A stretch of DNA of 64,000 nucleotides from Halomonas elongata DSM 2581 (GCF_000196875.2 NC_014532.2:1054001-1118000), one strand, 5' to 3'; shown: positions 22,374 through 34,396, counted from the stretch's first letter. Notes: generated from the sequence alone by a model not told the origin. Made by a program: numbers and translations.

Positions 22374-23327
22374 TCAGGTGCCGGCGGTGGCCTGGCCGCT
22401 GCCGAGCCAGACCAGGTAGGCGAGGTAGGAAAGCGTCAGCAAGGCACCCGGCAGGCGTTTGATCTTTCCGTGGCGTTGCCATAGCAGCAGCATGCCCAGT
22501 GCCAGGGTCATCAGCAGCATCACCGGGTAGTCGCGTTCGGCCGCGGCCGGGTCGGTGGCGGCCGGGCGTATCAGCGCCGGTATGGGAAGCACGGCGAGCA
22601 TGTTGAACAGGTTCGAGCCAATGACGTTGCCGATGGCCAGGTCATGGTGGCGCTTCAGGGCGCTGGCCACACAGGCGGCGAGCTCGGGCAGGCTGGTGCC
22701 GATGGCGACGATGGTCAGGCCGATCACCAGCTCGCTGATGCCGAAGGCGCGGGCCAGTTCGCTGGCCCCCCAGACCAGGGCTCGGGAGCTGGCCACCATC
22801 ACGATCAGGGTCAGCGTGAGCCAGGCCAGGGCGCGCAGCAGGGACATGTCGGGAATCTCGGCGTCGGCATCCGCCACCCCGGGCGTATCGGCGCGAAACA
22901 GCCACCAGAGGCTGAAGATCAGCAGAAGAATCAGCAGCAGGCCGTCGGGGCGATCGAGCTGGCTGTTGGCCAGGGCGTAACCGGCCAGCCCCGTGGCGCC
23001 GAGCAGCAGCGGCAGTTCCTTGCGCACGATGGAAAAGCGCACGGGGATCGGCACGACCATGGCGGTCACGCCCAGTACCAAACCGATGTTGGCGATGTTC
23101 GAGCCCAGGGCATTGCCGGTGGCGAGATTGGGAGCGCCATCCAGTGAAGCCATGAGCGAGACGACGATTTCGGGAGCCGAGGTGCCGATGGAGACGATGG
23201 TCATGCCGACCAGCATGGTACTCATGCCGGCGCGACAGGCCGTGGCAGCGGCGGCACCGACGAAGCGGTCGGCGCTCCATAGCAGGCCGACGAGACCGAG
23301 CAGCACGAGAAGAATGGGAATCAGCAT
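22374..23327 (-). CDS. yrbG: Calcium/sodium antiporter, YrbG family
   Basis: YrbG belongs to the Ca2+:cation antiporter family, with two inverted halves of about five membrane helices each. The 317-residue product shows both alpha-repeat motifs: VSIGTSAPEIVVSL...GNALGSNIANIGLVLG in the first half and VAIGTSLPELAACV...GNVIGSNLFNMLAVL in the second. I started it at the ATG at 23327 (MLIPILLVLLGLVGLLWSADRF); the frame is open further upstream but that part is antisense to mlaF. Its physiological ion is not proven for this position. Confidence 0.94.
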   Translation of the reverse strand: MLIPILLVLLGLVGLLWSADRFVGAAAATACRAGMSTMLVGMTIVSIGTSAPEIVVSLMASLDGAPNLATGNALGSNIANIGLVLGVTAMVVPIPVRFSIVRKELPLLLGATGLAGYALANSQLDRPDGLLLILLLIFSLWWLFRADTPGVADADAEIPDMSLLRALAWLTLTLIVMVASSRALVWGASELARAFGISELVIGLTIVAIGTSLPELAACVASALKRHHDLAIGNVIGSNLFNMLAVLPIPALIRPAATDPAAAERDYPVMLLMTLALGMLLLWQRHGKIKRLPGALLTLSYLAYLVWLGSGQATAGT

Positions 23328-23468
23328 GGCAAGCGAGCAATCCGTGGCACAAAAGGGGCCTATTGAACATGCTGGACCATAGCGGTGCAAGCCGAGGGTC
23401 ACTGTGCTGGCGTGGCGCGACCTGGTTAGGATACGATGTTCGATAATTATTCTTGGGAAAGCGAACGG

Positions 23469-24281
23469 ATGAGCGACTCCCCCTTTGTTGAAGTGGAGGG
23501 CCTGCATTACTCCCGCGGCGAGACGTCGATTTTCCGTGGCGTCGACATGGCGATACCGCGCGGGAAGATCACCGCCATCATGGGCCCTAGCGGTACCGGC
23601 AAGACGACCCTGCTCAAGTTGATCGGGGGACAGCTCGTGCCGGATGCCGGGCATGTGCGTATCGCCGGAGAGGACGTGCATGCGCTGTCGCGCAAGGCGC
23701 TGTTCAGGCTGCGTCGGCGCATGGGCATGCTGTTCCAGAGCGGCGCGCTGTTCTCGGATCTCGATGTGTACGAGAACGTGGCTTTCCCGCTGCGCGTGCA
23801 TACCGATCTCCCCGAGTCGATGATCCGCGACCTGGTGCTGCTGAAGCTGCAGGCGGTCGGACTGCGCGGCGCCCGCAAGCTGACGCCTGCCGAGCTGTCC
23901 GGTGGTATGGCACGTCGGGTTGCCCTGGCGCGCGCCATTGCCCTGGACCCGGAGCTGATCCTCTATGATGAGCCCTTCGTCGGCCAGGACCCGATTTCCA
24001 TGGGGGTGCTGGTGCAGTTGATCCGCCGGCTCAACGATGCCCTCGGGCTGACCGCCGTGGTGGTCTCCCATGACATCAAGGAGACACTGTCCATCGCCGA
24101 CTATGTCTATGTGATCTCCGATGGCCAGGTCATGGCCCGCGGGGCGCCGTCCGAACTCGATGTGGACCGTGACCCTCGGGTGCGGCAGTTTATCCACGGC
24201 GAAGCCGATGGGCCGGTGCCGTTCCATTACCCGGCCCGCGACTTCCATGCCGACCTGCTGGGTGAGGGAGGACCACGATGA
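23469..24281 (+). CDS. mlaF: Phospholipid-transport ATP-binding protein MlaF
   Basis: MlaF is the ATPase of the MlaFEDB complex that moves phospholipid between the membranes and keeps the outer leaflet free of it. The 270-residue protein has Walker A GPSGTGKT near residue 40, the Q-loop [25 protein letters not shown] characteristic of Mla-type ATPases, signature LSGGMARR and Walker [14 protein letters not shown]. The ATG at 23469 starts [17 protein letters not shown]; an upstream in-frame ATG at 23436 is less family-like. It begins the mlaFEDCB operon. Confidence 0.96.
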   Translation: MSDSPFVEVEGLHYSRGETSIFRGVDMAIPRGKITAIMGPSGTGKTTLLKLIGGQLVPDAGHVRIAGEDVHALSRKALFRLRRRMGMLFQSGALFSDLDVYENVAFPLRVHTDLPESMIRDLVLLKLQAVGLRGARKLTPAELSGGMARRVALARAIALDPELILYDEPFVGQDPISMGVLVQLIRRLNDALGLTAVVVSHDIKETLSIADYVYVISDGQVMARGAPSELDVDRDPRVRQFIHGEADGPVPFHYPARDFHADLLGEGGPR

Positions 24282-25060
24282 TCGAGCGCATTGCGCGACT
24301 GGGGCGCTGGGGATGCAACACTCTGGAGAGCCTCGGGGACGCCGGCATCTTCCTGGTCCAGTCGATGTTCGGCAAACCCTCGGCGGAGGGCATGCGGCTG
24401 TGGCTGCGCCAGATGCACTTCGTCGGTGTGATGTCGCTGGCCATCGTGCTGGTGTCGGGACTGTTCATCGGCATGGTGCTGGCGCTGCAGGGCTATACCA
24501 TCCTGGTCGATTTCGGTGCCGAGGATGCCCTGGGGCAGATGGTGGCCCTGTCGTTGCTGCGCGAGCTGGCGCCGGTGGTCGCGGCCCTGCTGTTCGCCGG
24601 TCGCGCGGGCTCGGCGTTGACCGCCGAGATCGGCCTGATGAAGGCCACCGAGCAGCTCACCAGCATGGAGATGATCGGCGTCGACCCCTTGCGTCGCGTG
24701 GTGGCGCCGCGCCTCTGGGCCGGGTTCGTGGCATTGCCGCTGTTGACCATCGGCTTTGGCGTGGTCGGCGTCTGGGGTGGCCAGCTGGTGGGTGTACAGT
24801 GGCTCGGCGTCTTCGAGGGATCCTATTGGGGCAACATGCAGGCAAGCGTCGACTTCATCGCCGATGTCGGCAACGGCCTGATCAAGAGTCTGGTATTCGC
24901 CCTGGTGGTGACCTGGATCGCGGTGTATCAGGGGTATGCCCTGGTGCCGACCTCGGAAGGAATCTCCCGGGCCACGACACGTACGGTGGTCTATGCGTCC
25001 CTGGCGGTGCTGGGGCTGGATTTCATTCTGACCGCGGTAATGTTCGGAGGCCTATCCTGA
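24278..25060 (+). CDS. mlaE: Phospholipid-transport permease MlaE
   Basis: MlaE is the inner-membrane permease of the Mla ABC transporter. The 260-residue product has about five membrane segments and the family motifs [53 protein letters not shown] (the coupling-helix EQL region) and the C-terminal [22 protein letters not shown]-like segment. The start overlaps the mlaF stop by four bases (ATGA). Confidence 0.96.
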   Translation: MIERIARLGRWGCNTLESLGDAGIFLVQSMFGKPSAEGMRLWLRQMHFVGVMSLAIVLVSGLFIGMVLALQGYTILVDFGAEDALGQMVALSLLRELAPVVAALLFAGRAGSALTAEIGLMKATEQLTSMEMIGVDPLRRVVAPRLWAGFVALPLLTIGFGVVGVWGGQLVGVQWLGVFEGSYWGNMQASVDFIADVGNGLIKSLVFALVVTWIAVYQGYALVPTSEGISRATTRTVVYASLAVLGLDFILTAVMFGGLS

Positions 25061-25076
25061 TGTTCGGAGACACGCA

Positions 25077-25541
25077 ATGAAGCGTAGCAAGATGATGGAG
25101 CTGGGGGTCGGGCTGTTCATGCTGGCCGGCATCCTCGGGCTGGTATTTCTCGGCCTGAGGGTCAGCGGTCTCAGCCTCGAGCGCCCCACAAGCAGTTTCG
25201 AGCTGGAAGCCAACTTCGCCAACATCGGTGGCCTGAAGCCGCGGGCTCGAGTCACCATGGCCGGTGTCACCGTGGGTCGCGTGCGGAGCATCGAACTGGA
25301 TACCGACTGGTACGATGCGCATGTGGTCATGGAACTCGATGGCAGTCTCGAGGGTACTCTTCCCGAGGACAGCACTGCCGCGATCCTGACTTCCGGGCTT
25401 CTGGGAGAGCAATACATCGGGCTCTCGGTGGGAGGTGCCCCCGAGACCCTGGGCGACGGTGACCGCATTCGCGACACCCAGTCCGCCCTGGTGCTGGAGG
25501 AGCTCATCCAGCAGTTCGTGTCCAACATGGCCAAGGAGTGA
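25077..25541 (+). CDS. mlaD: Phospholipid-binding MCE-domain protein MlaD
   Basis: MlaD forms the hexameric periplasmic ring on top of MlaFEB that passes lipid to MlaC. The 154-residue product has a single N-terminal membrane helix (ELGVGLFMLAGILGLVFLGL) followed by one MCE domain with FELEANFANIGGLKPRARVTMAGVTVGRVRSIELD and the AAILTSGLLGEQYIGLSVGG pore-loop region. It lies 16 bp after mlaE; mlaC starts immediately after, sharing its AAGGAG ribosome-binding site with the end of mlaD. Confidence 0.95.
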   Translation: MKRSKMMELGVGLFMLAGILGLVFLGLRVSGLSLERPTSSFELEANFANIGGLKPRARVTMAGVTVGRVRSIELDTDWYDAHVVMELDGSLEGTLPEDSTAAILTSGLLGEQYIGLSVGGAPETLGDGDRIRDTQSALVLEELIQQFVSNMAKE

Positions 25542-25543
25542 CG

Positions 25544-26200
25544 ATGATGAAATCGATTTCCCCGTTGGTTCGGCTGAATGCCGGCCTGCTGCTCCTCATT
25601 CTGCTGACGGCGGCCCTGCCGGCCCAGGCGCAGGATGTCGAGCATCCCGAGGCGTTGATACGCGATAGCGTCGAGGCGCTGATGTCGCAGATCGAAGGGC
25701 GCAGGGACTATTTCGCCCAGAATCCCGACGAGCTCGAGGCGGTCGTCGAGGACAATCTGGCCGACGTAGCCGATTTTCGCTATATCGGTGCCAGCGTGAT
25801 GGGGCGCTATTTCGGCAATGCGACGCCCCAGCAGCGTTCGCGCTTCGTCAAGGTCTTCCGTCAGTCCTTGATCGACACCTATGCCAAGGGGCTGGTCACC
25901 TTCGACTATCGCGAGATCCGTGTGCCGGAGACGCAAAAGGCATCGCGCTACGATGACCAGGCCAGTGTGGCCATGGAGGTCGTCGGGGTCGATGGCACCA
26001 TCTATCCGGTCAGCTACACGATGCGACTCGACGATGGTCAGTGGAAGGTCGTCAACGTGATCGTCAATGGCATCAATCTCGGCCTGACGTTCCGCAATCA
26101 GTTCGACGAGGCCATGCGCCAGCACAATCGCGACTATGACGCAGTGATCGATGGCTGGTCGCCACAGCTCGACGTGGAAGAGCTGGAGGAAGGCGAGTGA
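25544..26200 (+). CDS. mlaC: Periplasmic phospholipid-shuttle protein MlaC
   Basis: MlaC carries phospholipid across the periplasm between MlaD and the outer-membrane MlaA-porin complex. The 218-residue protein has a signal peptide (NAGLLLLILLTAALPAQAQ) and the MlaC/Ttg2 domain with DFRYIGASVMGRYF, FRQSLIDTYAKGLVTFDYREI and DGTIYPVSYTMRLDDGQWKVVNVIVNGINLGLTFRNQF. ATG at 25544 is five bases after AAGGAG and a second ATG at 25547 is eight bases; a GTG at 25538 is unlikely. Confidence 0.95.
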   Translation: MMKSISPLVRLNAGLLLLILLTAALPAQAQDVEHPEALIRDSVEALMSQIEGRRDYFAQNPDELEAVVEDNLADVADFRYIGASVMGRYFGNATPQQRSRFVKVFRQSLIDTYAKGLVTFDYREIRVPETQKASRYDDQASVAMEVVGVDGTIYPVSYTMRLDDGQWKVVNVIVNGINLGLTFRNQFDEAMRQHNRDYDAVIDGWSPQLDVEELEEGE

Positions 26201-26541
26201 GCGTCCTGCTCGAGGATGGCGCCAATCGCCTGGAGGCTGCCGACGACACCCTGACGGTGGTCGGCAGCGCCGATTTCGAAGGGGCCTCCGCCCTGGCCGA
26301 GGCCGGTCGTCGCTGGCTCGAGGGGCGTGGCCGGGGCGAGCGGGTGACCTTCGACATGAGCGGCGTCGATCGCGTCAGCAGCGCCGCCGTCAGCGTGCTG
26401 CTCGAGTGGTTGCGTCAGGCTCGCCGCACGGGGCTGGAGGTCGCCGAGGTGCGCCTCTCGGCCCCTCTGGCACGCCTGACCGATGTCGCCGATCTGGACA
26501 GCCTGCTGCCTGTCGTCGCGCCGGCCGAGGCCGGTGCCTGA
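26197..26541 (+). CDS. mlaB: STAS-domain protein MlaB
   Basis: MlaB is the small cytoplasmic STAS-domain subunit needed for assembly and activity of the Mla transporter. The 114-residue product shows the STAS fold signature VTFDMSGVDRVSSAAVSVLLEWLRQARRTG at about residues 48-77, with a serine at the position equivalent to the anti-sigma-antagonist phosphorylation site. The GTG start at 26197 overlaps the mlaC stop by four bases (GTGA). It ends the mla operon; ibaG follows after 127 bp. Confidence 0.92.
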   Translation: MSVLLEDGANRLEAADDTLTVVGSADFEGASALAEAGRRWLEGRGRGERVTFDMSGVDRVSSAAVSVLLEWLRQARRTGLEVAEVRLSAPLARLTDVADLDSLLPVVAPAEAGA

Positions 26542-26668
26542 CGCTTTCCCCGCCTGCCATCGCCAAGCGCCGCGCTTTTCTTTACCATGTCGAATCTGCC
26601 TTTTGCTGATCATCAAGGTGTTCAGTGCGAACCCCATGATGCCGAACTAACAGACAAGCGAGGATTCG

Positions 26669-28200
<1,532 letters not shown>

Positions 28201-28219
28201 GCCGACAACGGGCAATACC

Positions 28220-28873
28220 ATGAGCAAGCAATTGATTCTGGCCCTCTCCAAGGGCCGCATTCTCGACGAGACCCTGCCGCTGCTGGCCGATGCCGGCATC
28301 ACGCCGGCCGAGGATCTGTCGGCCAGCCGCAAGCTGCTGTTCGACACCAATCTTCCGGACGTCAAGATTGTGGTGATACGCGCCACCGACGTGCCGACCT
28401 ATGTGCAGCTCGGCGCCGCCGATGTCGGCGTGGCCGGCAAGGACGTGCTGCTGGAGCATGGTGCCGAGGGGCTCTATGAGCCGCTGGACCTGGAAATTGC
28501 CCGCTGCAAGTTGATGACGGCCGGCGTCACCGGCGCCGAGCCGGCGCGTGCCCGGCGTCGGGTGGCGACCAAGTTCGTCGAGGTGGCGCGCCGCTATTAC
28601 GCGGAACAGGGCATCCAGGCTGAAGTGATCAAGCTGTACGGTGCCATGGAGCTGGCTCCACTGATGGATCTGGCCGACGAGATCGTCGATATCGTCGATA
28701 CCGGCAACACCCTGCGCGCCAATGGCATGGAGCCGCGTGAATTGATCGCGCCGATCAGCACGCGCCTGGTGGTCAACAAGGCGGCCATGACCATGAAGCA
28801 TGACAGGCTCAAGCCGCTGATACAGCGTTTGCACGAGGCGGTCGCGGTTCGTCGCGAACAGACATCCGCCTGA
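28220..28873 (+). CDS. hisG: ATP phosphoribosyltransferase, short form
   Basis: HisG condenses ATP and PRPP in the first step of histidine synthesis. The 217-residue protein is the short form lacking the C-terminal regulatory domain, which works as a hetero-octamer with HisZ; hisZ is not in this window. Motifs include [21 protein letters not shown] at the N-terminus, [17 protein letters not shown], and the PRPP-binding [18 protein letters not shown]. It sits 19 bp after murA and 38 bp before hisD. Confidence 0.96.
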   Translation: MSKQLILALSKGRILDETLPLLADAGITPAEDLSASRKLLFDTNLPDVKIVVIRATDVPTYVQLGAADVGVAGKDVLLEHGAEGLYEPLDLEIARCKLMTAGVTGAEPARARRRVATKFVEVARRYYAEQGIQAEVIKLYGAMELAPLMDLADEIVDIVDTGNTLRANGMEPRELIAPISTRLVVNKAAMTMKHDRLKPLIQRLHEAVAVRREQTSA

Positions 28874-28911
28874 GCCCCATCTTTCAACCGTTGCGAGAGG
28901 ACGGAACCGTC

Positions 28912-30234
28912 ATGAGCGAATCACCTGCCGATGGCCTGGACATTGCCCGCCTGGCCACCACGGATGCCGATTTCGAGGCGCGCCTCGACGACCTGCTGGC
29001 CTGGGAGGGTGTCTCCGATGCCGAGGTTCAGCAGCGCGTCGACGAGATCCTGGCGGCGGTGAAGCAGCATGGCGACGCCGCCCTGGTGGATTACAGCAAT
29101 CGCCTCGATCGCCTGTCCGTCGAGAGCATGGCGGAATTGACCCTGGGCCCTGATCGGCTGCGCCAGGCCTACGACAGCCTGCCGGCAATACAGCGCCAGG
29201 CGCTGGCCGATGCCGCTGAGCGAATTCGGCGCTACCATGAGCATCAGAAGCCGCAGTCCTGGCAGTACACCGAGGAGGACGGTACCGTGCTGGGGCAGCA
29301 GGTGACCCCGCTGGACCGGGCCGGCATCTACGTGCCCGGCGGCAAGGCGGCTTACCCTTCATCGGTGCTGATGAACGCCCTGCCGGCGCATGTCGCCGGC
29401 GTCGGCGAGATCGTCATGGTAGTGCCGACGCCGGACGGCGTGCTCAACGACCTGGTGCTGGCCGCCGCCCACCTGGCCGGCGTCGATCATGTGTTCACCA
29501 TCGGCGGCGCCCAGGCGGTGGCGGCCCTGGCCTACGGCACCGAGAGCGTGCCGCGGGTGGACAAGATCGTCGGGCCCGGCAACATCTATGTGGCTACCGC
29601 CAAGCGGGCGGTGTTCGGCCGGGTCGGCATCGACATGATCGCCGGTCCGTCGGAGATCCTGGTCGTCTCCGACGGTCAGACCGATCCTGACTGGCTGGCC
29701 ATGGATCTCTTCTCCCAGGCCGAGCACGACGAGGATGCCCAGGCCATCCTGGTGAGCTGGGACGCGTCGCATCTGGACGCGGTGGCCGAGTCCATGGCTC
29801 GTCAGTTGCCGACCCTGGAGCGTGAGGAGATCGTGCGGGCCTCGCTGGCGGCTCGTGGCGCCTTGATCCAGTGCCGCGACCGGGACGAGGCGCTGGCCCT
29901 GATCAATCGCATTGCCCCGGAGCACCTGGAGCTTTCGGTGGCGGAGCCCGAGTCCTGGGTGTCCGGGGTTCGGCATGCCGGCGCCATCTTCATGGGCCGG
30001 TATACGGCCGAGGCGCTGGGGGATTATTGCGCCGGGCCGAACCATGTCCTGCCCACCTCCGGTACGGCACGCTTCTCGTCGCCACTGGGGGTCTACGACT
30101 TCCAGAAGCGCTCGTCCCTGATTCAGTGCTCGGCAAAGGGCGCGTCCAGCCTGGGGCCGACCGCCTCGGTGCTGGCGCGGGGCGAGTCGTTGACCGCCCA
30201 TGCGCGCAGTGCCGAGTACCGGATTCGCGACTGA
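28912..30234 (+). CDS. hisD: Histidinol dehydrogenase
   Basis: HisD oxidises L-histidinol to histidine in two NAD-dependent steps. The 440-residue product carries the family motifs [72 protein letters not shown], the zinc-ligand region [14 protein letters not shown] and [32 protein letters not shown] at 28912 (MSESPADG) has a GAGAGGACGG purine stretch upstream. It ends in a strong terminator; no hisC follows. Confidence 0.97.
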   Translation: MSESPADGLDIARLATTDADFEARLDDLLAWEGVSDAEVQQRVDEILAAVKQHGDAALVDYSNRLDRLSVESMAELTLGPDRLRQAYDSLPAIQRQALADAAERIRRYHEHQKPQSWQYTEEDGTVLGQQVTPLDRAGIYVPGGKAAYPSSVLMNALPAHVAGVGEIVMVVPTPDGVLNDLVLAAAHLAGVDHVFTIGGAQAVAALAYGTESVPRVDKIVGPGNIYVATAKRAVFGRVGIDMIAGPSEILVVSDGQTDPDWLAMDLFSQAEHDEDAQAILVSWDASHLDAVAESMARQLPTLEREEIVRASLAARGALIQCRDRDEALALINRIAPEHLELSVAEPESWVSGVRHAGAIFMGRYTAEALGDYCAGPNHVLPTSGTARFSSPLGVYDFQKRSSLIQCSAKGASSLGPTASVLARGESLTAHARSAEYRIRD

Positions 30235-30293
30235 GAGGAAGTGGGGTAGCTGGCTCCGGCAGCATTTTCTCTACCCGATTTTCTCTACCCTTG

Positions 30294-30317
30294 ACGCCCC
30301 GCACTGCGGGGCGTTTT

Positions 30318-30318
<1 letters not shown>
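30294..30318 (+). terminator. Rho-independent terminator after hisD
   Basis: CGCCCCGC-act-GCGGGGCG forms a GC-rich stem directly followed by TTTTT at 30314-30318. It ends the murA-hisG-hisD transcript. The last T is the first base of the convergent degS-like stop codon, so the stem lies only just outside that gene. Confidence 0.85.
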
Positions 30319-31571
<1,253 letters not shown>

Positions 31572-31615
31572 GCGGCGAGTTTCCTTCTGCGTGGTCGCGG
31601 GGGGAATGAGTGCTG

Positions 31616-31637
31616 GTTACAATGCGGCGATTGTAAC
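31616..31637. promoter_or_regulatory. Perfect inverted repeat in the degS-like/nif3 divergent spacer
   Basis: GTTACAAT and ATTGTAAC are separated by six bases (GCGGCG) in the 96-bp spacer between divergent genes. Each half contains TACAAT, a -10-like hexamer on its own strand, so the repeat could be an operator, a pair of back-to-back -10 elements, or both. No regulator is identified. Confidence 0.45.
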
Positions 31638-31667
31638 ATTTCATCCCGCACCACGCCCGGAGGGTTC

Positions 31668-32429
31668 ATGACGACATGCGATGATCTGGTGGCAGCCTGC
31701 GAGCAGGAGCTGGCCTCTGCACGTTTCAAGGATTACACCGTCAACGGCCTTCAGGTGAGCGGGCGCGAGCGCATCGGCCGGGTGATGAGCGGTGTCACTG
31801 CCTGCCAGGCACTGCTCGACGAGGCCGTCGCCTGGCAGGCCGATCTGGTGCTGGTGCATCACGGCTATTTCTGGAAGAACGAGCCGGTCAATATCATCGG
31901 CATGAAGCGGCGGCGACTGGCGACCCTGATGAGCCACGATATCAATCTGCTCGCCTATCATCTGCCTCTGGATGCCCATGCCACCCTGGGCAACAACGCG
32001 ACCCTGGCCGGGCGCCTGGGATTTCGTGTCGAGGGCTGCGTCGATGGTGAGCTCGGTGAAGGGCTGATCTGGCATGGCACGCCGGCCGAGCCCATGACGC
32101 CGCAGCGTCTGGCCGAGCATGTCGGCGAACGCCTGTCGCGGACACCGCTGCTGGTCGAGTCGCCGGAAGCGGGGGAGGTGCGGCGCGTCGCCTGGTGTAC
32201 CGGCGGGGCTCAGGACATGATCATCCAGGCTGCCGAGGCCGGTGCCGATGCCTTCATCTCCGGCGAAATCTCCGAGCGCACGACGCATCTGGCCCGGGAG
32301 ATGGGCATCCACTACCTGGCGGCGGGGCATCATGCCACCGAGCGTTACGGCGTCCAGGCGCTCGGCGAATGGCTGGTCGAGCGTTTCGGCGTCGAGCACC
32401 GCTTCGTGGATATCGACAATCCGGCCTGA
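31668..32429 (+). CDS. Nif3-family dinuclear metal-centre protein
   Basis: Nif3/YbgI proteins form hexameric toroids with a di-metal site; some are proposed GTP cyclohydrolase-I-like or DNA-repair proteins but the role is not settled. The 253-residue product has NGLQVSGRERIGRVMSGVTACQALLDEAV, the metal-ligand segment LVLVHHGYFW, LLAYHLPLDAH, and the C-terminal ADAFISGEISERTTHLAREMGIHYLAAGHHATERYGVQAL. The ATG at 31668 follows GGAGGGTTC. It is divergent from the degS-like gene, a pairing also seen in pseudomonads. Confidence 0.9.
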   Translation: MTTCDDLVAACEQELASARFKDYTVNGLQVSGRERIGRVMSGVTACQALLDEAVAWQADLVLVHHGYFWKNEPVNIIGMKRRRLATLMSHDINLLAYHLPLDAHATLGNNATLAGRLGFRVEGCVDGELGEGLIWHGTPAEPMTPQRLAEHVGERLSRTPLLVESPEAGEVRRVAWCTGGAQDMIIQAAEAGADAFISGEISERTTHLAREMGIHYLAAGHHATERYGVQALGEWLVERFGVEHRFVDIDNPA

Positions 32430-32474
32430 TGCGACGCCCGGACCCGCCCCGGCCGGGGCGGGTCCATCGACACC

Positions 32475-32906
32475 TCAGTAACGTGGCGGCTGGGCGGGAG
32501 CCTCGTCGCCCTTGGACTTCAGGCCGAAGTCCTCGGAGAGCGTGCCGCGGTTGCCATCGGCATAATCGCGGGGCGCGTTGACGTCGTCACTCGTCTCGTC
32601 GGCCTGCTGGAAGTCGGGCTTGCGCGGCTTCGATGAGCCGAACCGGACGGCACTGTCATGCATTTCCTGCTGCAGGCTCTGCCCGTTGGCGAGGAGAGCG
32701 TCGAGCAGCCCTTCGGCACGTTCGAAGTGCTCGCCGAGTCCGGTACGCAGCTCGCTGAGCTCGCGGTCGCGTTCGGCGAGCCGTTGGCGCAGCTTCTGCG
32801 CGGTCCTGGCACCGCCGTTGAGCAGGTGATAGCCCAGGGCGCCGATGCCCACGCCGGCCAGCAAGCAAGCGATGGCCAGCACCCAATTGATATTGCCTTG
32901 TTCCAC
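32475..32906 (-). CDS. zapG: Cell-division/envelope protein ZapG (YhcB, DUF1043)
   Basis: ZapG (YhcB) is an inner-membrane protein connecting the divisome, elongasome and envelope synthesis. The 143-residue product has one N-terminal membrane helix (INWVLAIACLLAGVGIGALGYHLL) and a coiled coil near residues 30-80 (AQKLRQRLAERDRELSELRTGLGEHFERAEGLL), ending in a disordered Pro/Lys/Asp-rich tail. The start is GTG at 32906 with GGGAG six bases upstream. It is divergent from zapE. Confidence 0.88.
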   Translation of the reverse strand: MEQGNINWVLAIACLLAGVGIGALGYHLLNGGARTAQKLRQRLAERDRELSELRTGLGEHFERAEGLLDALLANGQSLQQEMHDSAVRFGSSKPRKPDFQQADETSDDVNAPRDYADGNRGTLSEDFGLKSKGDEAPAQPPRY

Positions 32907-32970
32907 GTCCGTCTCCCTGAGCTGTCCTGCGATGACGGCGACCTCTTCAGACGAAGCCGCACGGCGTCCC

Positions 32971-33001
32971 ATTATAGAGCCTGGGCCAGAGCCGGGGTCA
33001 A
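32971..33001 (-). promoter_or_regulatory. Candidate promoter for zapG
   Basis: On the minus strand TTGACC (33001-32996) is followed after 19 bp by a perfect TATAAT (32976-32971), about 65 bases before the zapG GTG. The spacer is longer than ideal. Confidence 0.4.
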
Positions 33002-33016
33002 CGGCCCTCGGCGACG

Positions 33017-33046
33017 GTGCCAAAGCACGTCCGCGACGCGTATAAT
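33017..33046 (+). promoter_or_regulatory. Candidate promoter for zapE
   Basis: A perfect TATAAT lies at 33041-33046, 39 bases before the zapE start, with a weak -35 (GTGCCA, 33017-33022) 18 bp upstream. It points rightward, opposite to the zapG promoter in the same 179-bp spacer. Confidence 0.45.
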
Positions 33047-33085
33047 GCTCGTCTTTCGATGTCATGCCAGGATGGATCGCAAGGA

Positions 33086-34270
33086 ATGTCCACGAGCGAT
33101 AGCGACAGGACTCTCGACGCGCCGCGAGCGGGCTCACCGCTGGCGCGCTACCGTGCCGACCTCGAACGGGATGGCTTCCAGTACGACCCGGCCCAGGAGC
33201 GGGCCGTCGAACACCTGCAGCGCCTCTTCGATGAGCTGCTGGCGACGCCGCGAACGCGCCCCAGCGCGCCGGCATCCGCCGCCAAGGGACTGAAGGCGCG
33301 CGTGTCGAACTGGTTCGGCAAGCGCGAGACGCCGGAAGAGCCTGTAATGCCGCCGATTTCCGGCCTCTATTTTTGGGGCGGCGTGGGCCGTGGCAAGACC
33401 TATCTGGTGGACGCCTTCTTCGAGGCCCTGCCCTTTCCCGAGAAGATCCGCACCCATTTCCATCGCTTCATGCAGCGGGTGCACAACGAGCTCGAGCACT
33501 ACAAGGGGCAGAGCAACCCGCTGACGCTGGTCGCCGAAAAGTTCGCCGACGAGGCAAGGGTGATCTGCTTCGATGAGTTCTTCGTCAAGGACATCACCGA
33601 TGCCATGATCCTGGCCAACCTGCTCGAGGCGTTGTTCGCCCGGGGCGTGGTGCTGGTGGCGACCTCCAACATCGAGCCCGCCGATCTCTACAAGGATGGC
33701 CTGCAGCGCGCCCGCTTCCTGCCGGCCATCGATCTGCTCGAGCGTCACTGTGTGGTCGTCAACGTGGACTCGGGCATCGACTATCGGCTGCGTGCCCTGG
33801 AGCAGGCCGAGATCTTCCATTCGCCGCTGGACGAGGATGCCGAGGCCGAACTGGAGCGCAGCTTCCGCTCATTGGCCGGTGGCGAGGGCGAGCGGGATGT
33901 CGCGGTCGAGGTCAACCATCGCATGCTGCAGGCGCGTCGGCTGCACGAGGACGTGGTGTGGTTCGAGTTCGCCGAGCTGTGCGACGGCCCGCGGAGCCAG
34001 AACGATTACATCGAACTGGCGCGCGAGTACCACAGCGTGCTGGTCTCCAACGTTACCTGCATGGACGGCGCCACCGATGACCTGGCGCGGCGTTTCATCA
34101 ACATGGTCGACGAATTCTACGACCGTGGCGTCAAGCTGCTGATGTCCGCCGAAGCGCCGGCGGAACGGCTGTATCACAACGGCAAGCTGGAATTCGAGTT
34201 CCAGCGGACCCTGTCGCGGCTCCAGGAAATGCAGTCCCACGACTACCTCGCGCTGCCGCACAAGCCCTGA
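33086..34270 (+). CDS. zapE: Cell-division ATPase ZapE (AFG1-like)
   Basis: ZapE is an AFG1-family ATPase that associates with the Z ring and destabilises FtsZ polymers under stress. The 394-residue protein has Walker A GGVGRGKTYLVD near residue 95, Walker B VICFDEFFVKDITDAMIL, sensor VLVATSNIEPADLYKDGLQRARFLPAI, and the C-terminal LVSNVTCMDGATDDLARRFINMVDEFYDRGVKLLMSAEAP. ATG at 33086 (MSTSDSDRT) has AAGGA directly upstream; earlier in-frame starts lack support. Confidence 0.94.
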   Translation: MSTSDSDRTLDAPRAGSPLARYRADLERDGFQYDPAQERAVEHLQRLFDELLATPRTRPSAPASAAKGLKARVSNWFGKRETPEEPVMPPISGLYFWGGVGRGKTYLVDAFFEALPFPEKIRTHFHRFMQRVHNELEHYKGQSNPLTLVAEKFADEARVICFDEFFVKDITDAMILANLLEALFARGVVLVATSNIEPADLYKDGLQRARFLPAIDLLERHCVVVNVDSGIDYRLRALEQAEIFHSPLDEDAEAELERSFRSLAGGEGERDVAVEVNHRMLQARRLHEDVVWFEFAELCDGPRSQNDYIELAREYHSVLVSNVTCMDGATDDLARRFINMVDEFYDRGVKLLMSAEAPAERLYHNGKLEFEFQRTLSRLQEMQSHDYLALPHKP

Positions 34271-34335
34271 CCCGGCTGCATACGGCGGGAGCGCGGCGTA
34301 GCCGCTAGAAGGGAGAAGAACGGCGCTGCACGCCT

Positions 34336-34396
34336 GGAAGAGGAAAGAGGCCCCTTGGAGCCCTGGTCCCGGGGACTGGCCTGTCTTTCCTCTTCC
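34336..34396 (+). terminator. Long hairpin downstream of zapE
   Basis: GGAAGAGGAAAGAGGCC (34336-34352) is complementary to 34378-34396 with a two-base bulge, giving about 17 paired bases around a 25-base loop. A pyrimidine stretch ending CTCTTTTTCTT follows. It probably ends zapE transcription ahead of the ribosomal-protein promoter. Confidence 0.6.

Noticed and set aside
22374-24248. Extension of yrbG by 307 residues antisense to mlaF
   Set aside because: The extension has no family match; the ATG at 23327 gives the normal antiporter N-terminus and mlaF is certain on the plus strand.
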